Counted from the first letter of the stretch, positions 1 through 7,526 are shown. The stretch: DNA of 22,123 nt from Rickettsiales bacterium (GCA_020631295.1 JAHDHN010000011.1:1-22123); one strand, 5' to 3'. Translations and numbers: made by a program. Notes: generated from the sequence alone by a model not told the origin.

Positions 1-818
1 CAGGGCCGAAGACGATTATTTGCGGTGCGATGCATGGCGATGAGCGGCTGGGTGTGCAGGTGATTGAGCAGCTGCAAAAGCAATTGCCAGAGCAGGAACT
101 CTTTGGTGAGGTATTGCTGCTGATTGCAAACACAGCGGCTTATGCGGCAAATACACGTTTTATTGATGTGGATATGAACCGCTTGTGGCATGCGGATAGT
201 ATTGCAACGCTACAATCCAAATTGGAGAAAAATACCGAAGAGGCTCGCGTGCTGGAGATAGTTCCACATGTGCAGCAGGTGGATTATTTATTGGATATTC
301 ACTGCACCGGCAAGCCAACCAAGCACCCGTTTATTTATTGTGAGGCAACAGAGAAGCATCTGGCGCTTGCGGATGTGTTTGCGGTGGATAAGGTGCTGAG
401 CCCGGCCAGCTATAATGGCATTGCGACCATGAATAGCTGTTTTGACAATTATATTGATGCGATGGGCGGTATAGGCCTTACCATTGAGGCAGGTTGGCTG
501 AAGGATGACAGCTTGCTGGACGCCACCTTACAAAGTACCATGCATGCGCTGGGTGTTACTGGCAATGTGCCTGCCTGGAAGCCAGAACATGCACCAGCGC
601 CAAAGCCAAGATTATCGGTGTTTGAGGAAGTGATTGCGACATCGGACGCGTTTGTGTTTGATCCGCATATTGAAAATTTCTCCAAATTGGAGAAGGGCGC
701 CTGTTATGCGCGTGATAATGAAAAAGAGGTGGTGGCCGAAGAGGGCTGCTGTGTTATTTTTCCGAAGCGAGATATTTACAAGGGTGGGGTTGCTTGCTAT
801 CTCGCAAGGGAAGTATAG
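1..818 (+). CDS. AstE/aspartoacylase-like zinc amidohydrolase, 5' end missing
   Basis: Partial gene. The reading frame is open to the left edge, and the first in-window ATG (30) lies inside the conserved strand before the zinc motif, so the true start is upstream of the window. Zinc-carboxypeptidase-like (M14) succinylglutamate desuccinylase/aspartoacylase features are all present: HGDE (two zinc ligands), a VDMNR substrate-binding segment, DIHCT (third zinc ligand) and TIEAG, which carries the likely catalytic glutamate. Family members hydrolyse N-acyl amino acids such as N-succinylglutamate or N-acetylaspartate in the cytoplasm. The C-terminal part (about the last 70 residues) looks like the family's beta-rich cap. 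It is followed after 136 bases, including a palindromic repeat, by argH. A role on an N-acylated arginine-pathway intermediate is possible from that context, but this is inference; the exact substrate cannot be read from the sequence. Confidence 0.85.
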   Translation, partial: GPKTIICGAMHGDERLGVQVIEQLQKQLPEQELFGEVLLLIANTAAYAANTRFIDVDMNRLWHADSIATLQSKLEKNTEEARVLEIVPHVQQVDYLLDIHCTGKPTKHPFIYCEATEKHLALADVFAVDKVLSPASYNGIATMNSCFDNYIDAMGGIGLTIEAGWLKDDSLLDATLQSTMHALGVTGNVPAWKPEHAPAPKPRLSVFEEVIATSDAFVFDPHIENFSKLEKGACYARDNEKEVVAEEGCCVIFPKRDIYKGGVACYLAREV

Positions 819-834
819 TGTTTTACCTTGGTTT

Positions 835-919
835 CGTCATTCCATGGTTTATCCATGGAATCTCCTTATAAGGATACGGTAATTCGCAGGAGATCCCACG
901 GACCAGCCGTGGGATGACG
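835..919. repeat. Nested palindromic intergenic repeat, copy A
   Basis: Two 31-base arms (835-865 and 889-919) are inverted copies, matching at 24 of 31 positions. Each arm is itself a hairpin: TTCCATGG/CCATGGAA on the left and ATCCCACGG/CCGTGGGAT on the right. The outer ends carry CGTCAT/ATGACG. The arms differ from each other at two positions on each side of the stem, and these are paired changes, plus three loop positions. The element has the same architecture as the copies at 16501-16579 and 6597-6672. It sits just upstream of the argH ribosome binding site and contains no ORF. Confidence 0.85.
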
Positions 920-954
920 GGTAAATAAATAAAAAGCTCCAGGAGCAGTATGAT

Positions 955-2256
955 ATGACGAAAGCAACGAAGTTATGGGAAAAGAAGGGCAGTGCGCTAC
1001 ACCCGGCTGTGCATCCTTATATTATTGATAAAAATCAGGAGGCGGATAATGCGCTATTGCCGTTTGATGTGCAAGGAAGCAAGGCGCATGTGGCAATGCT
1101 GGCAGAGGTGGGCTTGCTGGATAAGGCAGATGCAGAGCGCATTTTGCCAAAGCTGGATGAGATCATTGAAAAACACGCATCTGGCGCCTTTCAGCTGCGC
1201 CCGGAAAATGAGGATGTGCATACGGAAATTGAGAATTATTTGGTGCGTGAGCTGGGGGATATTGGCAAGCGCATTCATGTGGGTAGGTCGCGTAATGACC
1301 AGGTGCTGACCGATATGCGCCTATATACCAAATCTAAATTGCATGAAACAATTGAAGCGGTGAAAAACTGTGCAGGCAAGCTGCTGGAGTTTGCCAAAAC
1401 GCATGAATTTGTGCCGATGACAGGCTTTACCCATATGCAGCATGCCATGCCATCCAGTGTGGGCCAATGGGCCGGTGCCTTTGTGGAAAGCTTGCTGGTG
1501 GACGCAAAAACATTGCAAAGCGCGCTGGAAGTGAATGACATGAACCCGCTGGGCTCCGCTGCCGGCTTTGGCACCGCTATGCCGCTGGACAGGGAGCATA
1601 CCACCAAGGCGCTTGGGTTTGAGCGTGTGCAGATCAACCCTATCTATTGCCAGAACAGCCGTGGCAAGCTGGAGGGCTATACGATCAGCACCTTGATGCA
1701 GATTATGCTCACTTTGGGGAAATTCGCCAATGATATGGTGATTTTCACCAACCAAGAATTTAATTTCTTCAATGTGGAGAAATCGCTGACTACCGGCTCC
1801 AGCATTATGCCGCAAAAGCGTAATTTGGATGTGATGGAGGTGATGCGTGCCAATGTGAGTATCATGCAATCACTGCAGATGCAGGTGCAAACAGTGGGTG
1901 TGAACTTGATTTCGGGCTATAATAAAGACCTGAAAATTACCAAAAAGCCGCTGATGCAGGCCTTTGATATTGCGATCTCCAGCCTGCATATGGCCGGCTT
2001 GGTGATAGAACATACTTCGGTGCATGAAGAAGAGCTGCTAAAGGCGTTTGATGATGTGGAGATTTACGCGGCAGACGTGGCCAATGAGCTGGTGCAGAGC
2101 GGCATGAGCTTCCGCGATGCCTATAAGCAGGTGGGCGAGAATCTTGCCTCGCTTGAAGCACGTGATCCGGAAGAAAATATCCGCGCCAAAACGCATATAG
2201 GTTCCACGGGAAATTTATGCTTGGATGTCTATGCCGCCCAGCTGCAGGCGCTTTAG
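955..2256 (+). CDS. argH: Argininosuccinate lyase, non-classical short form
   Basis: Cleaves argininosuccinate to arginine and fumarate, the last step of arginine synthesis; cytoplasmic homotetramer of the fumarase/aspartase superfamily. Visible motifs are GRSRNDQ (residues 110-116), TGFTHMQ with the probable general-acid/base His near 160, NPLGSAAGFG (197-206) and the superfamily signature GSSIMPQKRN (281-290), which holds the catalytic serine loop. At 433 residues it is shorter than the usual 460-470. It starts with KLWEK rather than the MWGGRF start typical of proteobacterial ArgH, resembling the ArgH type I remember from Bacteroidetes and Legionella. The residue after the signature is Leu where most have Pro (KKNPD becomes KRNLD). 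AGGAG at 941-945, nine bases before ATG, fixes the start. The next gene follows after 3 bases, so the two are probably cotranscribed. Confidence 0.95.
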   Translation: MTKATKLWEKKGSALHPAVHPYIIDKNQEADNALLPFDVQGSKAHVAMLAEVGLLDKADAERILPKLDEIIEKHASGAFQLRPENEDVHTEIENYLVRELGDIGKRIHVGRSRNDQVLTDMRLYTKSKLHETIEAVKNCAGKLLEFAKTHEFVPMTGFTHMQHAMPSSVGQWAGAFVESLLVDAKTLQSALEVNDMNPLGSAAGFGTAMPLDREHTTKALGFERVQINPIYCQNSRGKLEGYTISTLMQIMLTLGKFANDMVIFTNQEFNFFNVEKSLTTGSSIMPQKRNLDVMEVMRANVSIMQSLQMQVQTVGVNLISGYNKDLKITKKPLMQAFDIAISSLHMAGLVIEHTSVHEEELLKAFDDVEIYAADVANELVQSGMSFRDAYKQVGENLASLEARDPEENIRAKTHIGSTGNLCLDVYAAQLQAL

Positions 2257-2259
2257 GGC

Positions 2260-2955
2260 ATGACGCTGCCTTTCATCATCAAGCCGCTGGAGGCAGAATA
2301 TATTGACGCGCTGGTGCAGATGGAGCATGCGGCTTGGCATGAATATTATCAGCAATATCCGATATATGCACTGATCAAAGATTCTGTAACCATTGAGAGC
2401 TTAACCGCCGATTGGCATGAATTCATCTCGGAGGAACGTGATACCTCCGGCCCGTTAATTACAGGGCAGGACCGCAAGGCCTATATTGCGTTGCTGGAAG
2501 ACGAGACCATTTTGGGCGTAGGTGCGGTAAGCGCGTATAAAGAACAAACATGGCCAGAGGTGGATGCGCTGCTGCAAACGCCAGAAGGCGCTATCACCAA
2601 AACGGCAAAATTTCAGAATTTATATATTAATCACGCGCATCGTGGCAGCGCTGTGGGGCATTATTTGGGCGTGGTGCGTGCCGATTATATGCTGGAAAAA
2701 GGTTATGAGGCGTGCTTCTTAACCACCTATTTGGATGCGGATAAAACCACTAAGTACCATTTGAAAAACGGCATGGAGCTGGTGCATCATTATGAAAGCA
2801 AGCAGACTTACGGCCCCAACCAAGAGCGCGCCACCATTGGCTGCTTTCTCAATAAAGACCTCCGCGCACTCAGAGACACATGGCAGGCCTATATTGACAC
2901 AAAACAGGCGGCGGGTAAGGCGTATAAGCTGGTAACTGATTTAAGCGTTTTTTGA
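2260..2955 (+). CDS. GNAT-family N-acetyltransferase coupled to argH
   Basis: A 231-residue protein with a GNAT fold. The acetyl-CoA pyrophosphate loop is R/Q-x-x-G-x-G/A-like at residues 128-133 (RGSAVG), preceded by the beta strand FQNLYI and followed by a helix and by a C-terminal strand region around LKNGMELVHHY, where these enzymes close the active site. The start is only 3 bases after the argH stop and has no clear Shine-Dalgarno sequence, which suggests translational coupling. GNAT domains can act as N-acetylglutamate synthases, and some ArgH proteins are naturally fused to such a domain, so an arginine-pathway role is plausible. The family is too broad to name a substrate. The protein has no membrane segment. 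Confidence is high for a real GNAT gene and low for function. Confidence 0.85.
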   Translation: MTLPFIIKPLEAEYIDALVQMEHAAWHEYYQQYPIYALIKDSVTIESLTADWHEFISEERDTSGPLITGQDRKAYIALLEDETILGVGAVSAYKEQTWPEVDALLQTPEGAITKTAKFQNLYINHAHRGSAVGHYLGVVRADYMLEKGYEACFLTTYLDADKTTKYHLKNGMELVHHYESKQTYGPNQERATIGCFLNKDLRALRDTWQAYIDTKQAAGKAYKLVTDLSVF

Positions 2956-3036
2956 ATTAACCCCTCACTAGCGACTTTATCTTCCACTCAGCACCAACTC
3001 TTTGCATAAAGCAATATTCTGCGGTAATGCAGCTGC

Positions 3037-3939
3037 ATGGCCAAGAAACGACAGAATAATGTGCATGGATGGGTGTTGGTGGATAAGCCAACAGGCATGA
3101 CCAGCAACCAGCTGCTGGGCAAAATCAAATGGTTATTTGGTACGAAGAAGGCGGGTTTTGTAGGCACGCTAGACCCGATGGCCAGCGGTGTGATGCCCAT
3201 TGCACTGGGTGAGGCGAGCAAAACCATTTCTTTTATTCAGAATGAGAATAAGGCCTATAAGTTTACCATGCAGTTTGGTGTGGAGACTGACACGCTGGAT
3301 GCCGAAGGGCAGGTAACCGCGCAAAGTGAGGTGCTGCCGGAATCTGAGAATGCGATACAGAAAGTGCTGCCTTCATTTTTAGGTGAAATCGCGCAAATGC
3401 CACCGGCCTTTTCGGCCAAGAAGGTGGGCGGCCAGCGTGCCTATGATCTGGCGCGGGCAGGCAAAGAGGTAACGTTGCAGCCAGCGGTCGTGCGGATTGA
3501 TGCGCTTGATCTGATTTCCTATGATGCCTCAACTGGGCAAGCGGCTTTTTCTGTGGTTTGCAGCAAGGGCACCTATGTGCGCTCTATCGCGCGGGATATT
3601 GCTGCAAAGCTTGGGACGTTTGCGCATGTGACAGTGCTGCGCCGCACCCAGCATGGGAAAATTACCGAAAAAGACGTTTTTTTGCTGGATTTATTGGAAG
3701 AAATGGGGCAAAAGGGCGCACTTCAACAGGCGTTGAAGCCGTTGGACGCAATGCTGGACGGTATCCCGGTATTGAGTGTGGAAGATAATGTTGATACCGC
3801 CTATGTCCGTCATGGCAACCCAATTGCCGTGTATTGTGAGGATGCCAAACTGGTGCAGCTTCACATACACAGCCAGCTTGTGGCGCTGGGCATGGTGCGA
3901 AATCAGCAATTTTCTCCCACACGTGTATTTAACCTATAA
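3037..3939 (+). CDS. truB: tRNA pseudouridine-55 synthase
   Basis: Isomerises U55 to pseudouridine in the T-loop of tRNAs. The N-terminal pattern HGWVLVDKPTGMTS and the catalytic motif GTLDPMASGVMP, with the nucleophilic Asp at residue 46, are clear. The segments SFIQNENKAYKF and CSKGTYVRSIARDI (KGTYVRS motif) complete the catalytic domain, and the C-terminal region after about residue 235 corresponds to the small accessory domain. The 300-residue length is normal for alphaproteobacteria. An in-frame TAA at 3025-3027 makes ATG 3037 the earliest start; the Shine-Dalgarno sequence is weak. rpsO follows after 24 bases, the common truB-rpsO-pnp arrangement. Confidence 0.97.
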   Translation: MAKKRQNNVHGWVLVDKPTGMTSNQLLGKIKWLFGTKKAGFVGTLDPMASGVMPIALGEASKTISFIQNENKAYKFTMQFGVETDTLDAEGQVTAQSEVLPESENAIQKVLPSFLGEIAQMPPAFSAKKVGGQRAYDLARAGKEVTLQPAVVRIDALDLISYDASTGQAAFSVVCSKGTYVRSIARDIAAKLGTFAHVTVLRRTQHGKITEKDVFLLDLLEEMGQKGALQQALKPLDAMLDGIPVLSVEDNVDTAYVRHGNPIAVYCEDAKLVQLHIHSQLVALGMVRNQQFSPTRVFNL

Positions 3940-3963
3940 GATGCCGCATAAAGGATAAAAACC

Positions 3964-4233
3964 ATGTCTGTAACTGCAGAAAAGAAACAAGAATTAATCA
4001 AAACACATGCCCAGAATGAAGGCGATACGGGCTCTGTGGAAGTGCAAGTAGCTGTGCTAACAGAGCGTATTAATAACCTCACTGAGCATTTTAAAAGCAA
4101 TAAAAAAGACCACCATTCACGCCGCGGGCTGTTGAAAATGGTGGGGCGCCGTCGTCGCTTGCTGGATTACCTAAAAGGCAAGAGTGATGACCGTTATCAG
4201 GCGCTGATTAAAGCATTAGGCCTTCGTAAATAA
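3964..4233 (+). CDS. rpsO: 30S ribosomal protein S15
   Basis: The 89-residue S15 binds the central domain of 16S rRNA and forms bridge B4 with the large subunit. The family pattern is complete: EGDTGSVEVQVAVLTERINNLTEH, then KDHHSRRGLLKMVGRRRRLLDYL (HxSRRGL rRNA-binding segment), and a C-terminal helix ending LGLRK. AAAGGA near 3950-3955 precedes ATG by a normal spacer. It lies between truB and pnp and is followed directly by a strong hairpin terminator, so rpsO transcripts may largely end there, as they do in E. coli. Confidence 0.98.
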   Translation: MSVTAEKKQELIKTHAQNEGDTGSVEVQVAVLTERINNLTEHFKSNKKDHHSRRGLLKMVGRRRRLLDYLKGKSDDRYQALIKALGLRK

Positions 4234-4248
4234 AGGCATAATAAAAGC

Positions 4249-4279
4249 GGGGAAGGGCATGGTGCTCTTCCCCTTTTTT
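4249..4279 (+). terminator. Rho-independent terminator after rpsO
   Basis: GGGGAAG (4249-4255) pairs with CTTCCCC (4267-4273). The stem extends inward by a G-U, a G-C and a C-G pair around the loop ATGGT, and is followed by six T (4274-4279). It starts 16 bases after the rpsO stop. It probably attenuates readthrough into pnp rather than isolating it completely. Confidence 0.9.
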
Positions 4280-4306
4280 CTGCTTGCGAAACATAGGTTT
4301 TAGCTG

Positions 4307-4331
4307 AGCTCCTTTAGAGACATAAGGAGTT
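4307..4331 (+). promoter_or_regulatory. Leader hairpin upstream of pnp
   Basis: CTCCTT (4309-4314) pairs with AAGGAG (4324-4329) across a 9-base loop, with one A-T and one G-U pair possible outside. It lies 60 bases before the pnp start, in the untranslated leader. In E. coli the pnp leader hairpin is cut by RNase III and used for PNPase autoregulation; an equivalent role here is inference from position only. The AAGGAG strand resembles a Shine-Dalgarno sequence but is too far from the start codon to serve pnp. Confidence 0.4.
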
Positions 4332-4391
4332 TCGTTAAAGTCTAGGCTTCGTGAGCGGAACAACTCTAGAAACATAAAAGGAATAAGAACT

Positions 4392-6581
4392 ATGTTTACT
4401 GTAACTAAAAAATCGATTGAATGGGCCGGCAAGACGCTGGAACTTGAAACTGGGCGTATTGCCCGCCAAGCCACAGGTGCCGTGTTGGTAACTTACGGTG
4501 GTACGAAAGTGTTATGTACGGCTGTGGCGCAAAAAGAAGCCAAAGCGGGTATTGATTTCTTCCCGCTCACGGTGGTGTATCAAGAAAAAACCTACTCGGC
4601 GGGTATTTTCCCTGGCGGCTTTATCAAGCGTGAGAACCGCCCAAGCGAGCATGAGATTTTGACCTCTCGTTTGATTGACCGCCCAATTCGCCCATTGTTC
4701 AACGAGCATTTCAAGAACGAAACGCAAGTGATCTGTACGGTGATTCAATATGACAAAGAAACACCAGCAGATATTCCTGCAATGATTGGTGCCTCTGCAG
4801 CGCTTTCTATTTCTGGCCTGCCATTTAACGGCCCGATTGCTGGTGCGCGTGTGGCGCATATTGACGGTGAGCTGGTGGTAAATCCAGACACTGGCTTTGA
4901 AGATGAGACTGAACTGGACCTTATTGTAGCTGGTACAGAAAGCTCTGTGATGATGGTGGAGTCTGAAGTGGCTGAGCTGCCAGAAGATGTGATGCTGAGT
5001 GCTGTGAAACTAGCGCATGAGTCATGCCAGCCGGTGATTGAGCTGATTAATGAGCTAGCCAAAGAAGCGGGTAAGGATGCATGGGAAGTACAAGCGCCGG
5101 ATTACGGTGATTTGCCAGAGCAAGTGAAGAAACATGCCGAAAAAGCCTTGATTGCGGGTTATAAAGAGCAAGACAAGCAAGCGCGTACGGCACTAGTGAA
5201 CGCAGCCAAGTCTGAGGCATTGAACGCGATTGTGGAAGCGGATGAAACGGTGGATACAGGTCTGGTAAAAGAGCTATTGAAGAAGCTGGAAAAAGACATT
5301 GTGCGTGGTGACTTGTTCAAAACCAAGAAGCGTATTGATGGCCGTAAGCCAGATGAAATTCGTCAGATTGTGGCCGAGGTGGGCGTGTTGCCATTAACAC
5401 ATGGTTCTGCTTTGTTCACACGTGGTGAGACGCAGTCTCTCGTGGTAACTACACTGGGTACGGGTGATGATGAGCAGCGTGGCAACAGCCTGGACGGTGA
5501 AATCAGCAGTGATTTCTTGCTGCATTACAACTTCCCACCTTACTCTGTGGGTGAAGCGTTCCCATTGCGTGCACCTGGCCGTCGTGAAATTGGCCATGGT
5601 AAGCTGGCATGGCGCGCGTTAAACGCGGTGGTGCCACCGAAGGAAGATTTCCCATACACCATCCGTTTAGTGTCTGACATCACAGAGTCTAACGGTTCTT
5701 CTTCTATGGCGACGGTATGTGGCTCTTCGTTAGCGATGATGGATGCCGGTGTGCCGATTTCTGAAGGTGTATCGGGCATTGCCATGGGCTTGGTGAAAGA
5801 AGGCGATGAGTTTGTGGTGCTTTCGGACATTATGGGTGATGAAGATCATTTGGGTGATATGGACTTTAAAGTGGCCGGTACGCCAAACGGTATTACCAGC
5901 TTGCAGATGGACATCAAAATCCAAGGTATTACCATTGAGATCATGGAAAAAGCGCTGGATCAGGCAAAAGCCGGCCGTGCGCATATCCTAGGTGAGATGG
6001 AAAAAGCGATTAAGAGTGCGCGTGAAGAAGTGAATGATTCTGCGCCAAAAATCGTAACGATCCAGATTCCTGTGGATAAAATCCGTGAGGTGATTGGTTC
6101 TGGTGGTAAGGTGATCCGCGAGATTACGGAAACTACCGGTGCGAAGATTGACATTGAAGAAGACGGTACCATCAATGTGGCAGCGGTGGACGGCCATGCA
6201 GGCAAGGCCGCGGTGAAATGGATTGAAGATATTGTAGCCGAGCCAGAAGTGGGCGAAATTTACCATGAATGTGAAGTAGTGAATATTGTAGATTTCGGTG
6301 CTTTTGTGCGCTTCATGGGTAAGAGCGAAGGCTTGGTGCATATCAGCGAGATTGAAGATCGCCGCTTGGATAATGTGGAAGAGGTGCTGTCTTTGGGTGA
6401 TAAGGTGAAGGTGAAATTGCTGGATATTGATCGCCAAGGCCGCAACAAGCTTTCCATGCGCGTGGTAAACCAAGAAACCGGTGAAGATATCAGCGACCAG
6501 GTGGAACAGCGCGAGCCAAAGCCAAAGCGTGAAGGCGGCAAAGACAAGGGCGACCGCAAGCCACGCCGCAAGGCAAGCTAG
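4392..6581 (+). CDS. pnp: Polyribonucleotide nucleotidyltransferase (PNPase)
   Basis: A 3'-to-5' phosphorolytic exoribonuclease that works as a trimer and with the degradosome. Domains in order are: first RNase PH-like core (about 10-145), helical domain (about 235-310), second RNase PH core (about 320-545), KH domain with the GxxG loop GSGGKV (569-574), and S1 domain (about 620-692, with VDFGAFVRF and GLVHISEI). The catalytic segment GDEDHLGDMDF (482-492) supplies the metal-binding aspartates. A basic Lys/Arg/Gly tail ends the 729-residue protein, a little longer than the 700-715 typical of the family. AAAGGA at 4377-4382, nine bases before ATG, supports the start. A hairpin terminator follows at 6652-6683. 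Confidence 0.98.
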   Translation: MFTVTKKSIEWAGKTLELETGRIARQATGAVLVTYGGTKVLCTAVAQKEAKAGIDFFPLTVVYQEKTYSAGIFPGGFIKRENRPSEHEILTSRLIDRPIRPLFNEHFKNETQVICTVIQYDKETPADIPAMIGASAALSISGLPFNGPIAGARVAHIDGELVVNPDTGFEDETELDLIVAGTESSVMMVESEVAELPEDVMLSAVKLAHESCQPVIELINELAKEAGKDAWEVQAPDYGDLPEQVKKHAEKALIAGYKEQDKQARTALVNAAKSEALNAIVEADETVDTGLVKELLKKLEKDIVRGDLFKTKKRIDGRKPDEIRQIVAEVGVLPLTHGSALFTRGETQSLVVTTLGTGDDEQRGNSLDGEISSDFLLHYNFPPYSVGEAFPLRAPGRREIGHGKLAWRALNAVVPPKEDFPYTIRLVSDITESNGSSSMATVCGSSLAMMDAGVPISEGVSGIAMGLVKEGDEFVVLSDIMGDEDHLGDMDFKVAGTPNGITSLQMDIKIQGITIEIMEKALDQAKAGRAHILGEMEKAIKSAREEVNDSAPKIVTIQIPVDKIREVIGSGGKVIREITETTGAKIDIEEDGTINVAAVDGHAGKAAVKWIEDIVAEPEVGEIYHECEVVNIVDFGAFVRFMGKSEGLVHISEIEDRRLDNVEEVLSLGDKVKVKLLDIDRQGRNKLSMRVVNQETGEDISDQVEQREPKPKREGGKDKGDRKPRRKAS

Positions 6582-6596
6582 CTATCTATTATTGTT

Positions 6597-6672
6597 TCCT
6601 GCGGCTTGACCGCAGGATCAAATGTAGCAGTTATGCTGTGTTGGTATTTGACCCTGTGGTCAAGCCACAGGG
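6597..6672. repeat. Nested palindromic intergenic repeat, copy C
   Basis: The left arm (6597-6623) and right arm (6646-6672) are inverted copies that differ by paired substitutions. Each arm contains its own hairpin: TCCTGCGG-CTTGA-CCGCAGGA on the left and CCCTGTGG-TCAAG-CCACAGGG on the right, followed or preceded by TCAAAT/ATTTGA. A 22-base spacer separates them. The architecture is the same as copies A (835) and B (16501), but without the CGTCAT ends. The right-hand hairpin with its following T-run forms the pnp terminator. Confidence 0.85.
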
Positions 6673-6683
6673 AGCATTTTTTT
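6652..6683 (+). terminator. Terminator after pnp, built from a palindromic repeat arm
   Basis: CCCTGTGG (6652-6659), loop TCAAG and CCACAGGG (6665-6672) form a perfect 8-bp stem. Four bases (AGCA) and seven T (6677-6683) follow. It lies 70 bases after the pnp stop, with no gene on this strand downstream until after 12000. Confidence 0.75.
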
Positions 6684-6694
6684 ATAATAGTTAG

Positions 6695-6722
6695 GTAACA
6701 TTTGGACATATTCAAATGTTAC
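6695..6722. repeat. 10-bp perfect inverted repeat
   Basis: GTAACATTTG (6695-6704) and CAAATGTTAC (6713-6722) flank an 8-base loop. There is no T-run on either strand, so it is not an obvious intrinsic terminator. It lies between the convergent pnp and the beta-barrel-like gene; its role is unknown. Confidence 0.6.
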
Positions 6723-6767
6723 TATACACTGGCTATCGCCGTGTAATCCATGCTTACGCGTGTCTTG

Positions 6768-6818
6768 ATAGCAGTTCTGCTTTTTTATGAATGTCCAATA
6801 ATTAAGCAGAACTGCTAT
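6768..6818. repeat. 15-bp perfect inverted repeat downstream of the barrel-like gene
   Basis: ATAGCAGTTCTGCTT (6768-6782) and AAGCAGAACTGCTAT (6804-6818) are perfect inverted copies around a 21-base AT-rich loop. The element ends 9 bases before the stop codon of the minus-strand gene at 6828. The transcript of that gene would therefore end in, or pass through, a long stable hairpin, but no U-run follows on that strand. It could be a 3' stabilising hairpin or a factor-dependent terminator. Confidence 0.6.
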
Positions 6819-6827
6819 ATTACTGTA

Positions 6828-7526
6828 TTAGAATTTTACTGTCATTCCTACAGTAGGCAGCACCTTCTGTGGGGCGCTTGGTGTAAAATTTGCACCAAAT
6901 TCAATTTGAAAACTGCCTCCGTTTTCAGATTTAACTTCTTTGGTGCCCATGAACGAAAATTGGGTGCTATCAAGCGGTGGCATATCACCGCTGTTTTTCT
7001 TTCCAATGGGGGTGTGGTTGGCTGAGATTAATGCGTCTGCTTTAACGCCCCACCCTTTTTTGTTAAAGGCAATATTAGCGCTGCCATATATATCTGCATT
7101 TATGAGGGAGTAATTGGATAATGTTCTGCTGTCCTCTGGTCTAATGCCATCTTCATTGGTTGTGAATCTATCTAAAGTGCTAAATCCAATAGTGGTGTTG
7201 GTTAATGCAGTAAATTTAAACTTGTTATCGGTGTAAGTTGCACTTGCTCCTACGCCAAATCCAAGGCTAGAGCTTTTACGTTGGACATATGTATTATGTG
7301 TTGAGTTAAATGCACTTTGCTTTTCGGAGAATCCACTAATGGTCACATGTGGATTTACTTTCCAGTTGTCGTTATAAAAACTGAGTTGTTTTGGGCTATA
7401 GCTAAAGGCAATATTGGAACGCAGATTGCCATTTAAGCCTATTGCATAGCCACCGCGCATTATTGTTAATGAACGAGGCGGGTTCTCTGGATCGTTATTT
7501 TCAGGGTTGGTGGGAGTAGTGTTCAT
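6828..7526 (-). CDS. Orphan beta-barrel-like protein without a signal peptide
   Basis: Not recognised as a named family. The 232-residue protein starts with a Pro/Asn-rich segment (about residues 1-18), followed by alternating hydrophobic/polar strands rich in aromatic, Gly, Ser and Asn residues (for example IAFSYSPKQLSFY, SLGFGVGASATYTDNKFKF, INADIYGSANIAF). It ends in VGMTVKF, a terminal Phe as in outer-membrane barrels. There is no hydrophobic N-terminal signal sequence, which is odd for an outer-membrane protein. AGGAAG lies 7 bases before the ATG on the minus strand, so the gene is probably intact and not a truncated C-terminus. Composition is AT-rich: bases 7201-7260 hold 22 G/C out of 60, against 38 of 60 at 15901-15960 in fabF. 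Recent acquisition is plausible. Alternatives include a secreted or surface effector, or the C-terminal part of an autotransporter cut loose from its passenger. Confidence 0.65.
   Translation of the reverse strand: MNTTPTNPENNDPENPPRSLTIMRGGYAIGLNGNLRSNIAFSYSPKQLSFYNDNWKVNPHVTISGFSEKQSAFNSTHNTYVQRKSSSLGFGVGASATYTDNKFKFTALTNTTIGFSTLDRFTTNEDGIRPEDSRTLSNYSLINADIYGSANIAFNKKGWGVKADALISANHTPIGKKNSGDMPPLDSTQFSFMGTKEVKSENGGSFQIEFGANFTPSAPQKVLPTVGMTVKF

Noticed and set aside
1321..1869. A 182-codon minus-strand frame inside argH
   Set aside because: It lies wholly opposite conserved ArgH motifs, is His-rich and has no family features; typical antisense artefact.
6597..6818. CRISPR-like repeat cluster
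   Set aside because: The repeats are inverted nested palindromes of different sequence, not regularly spaced direct repeats, and no cas genes are present.
6750..7025. A 91-codon plus-strand frame overlapping the end of the barrel-like gene
   Set aside because: No Shine-Dalgarno sequence; its start runs through the 15-bp inverted repeat and its remainder is antisense to a gene with a good ribosome site.
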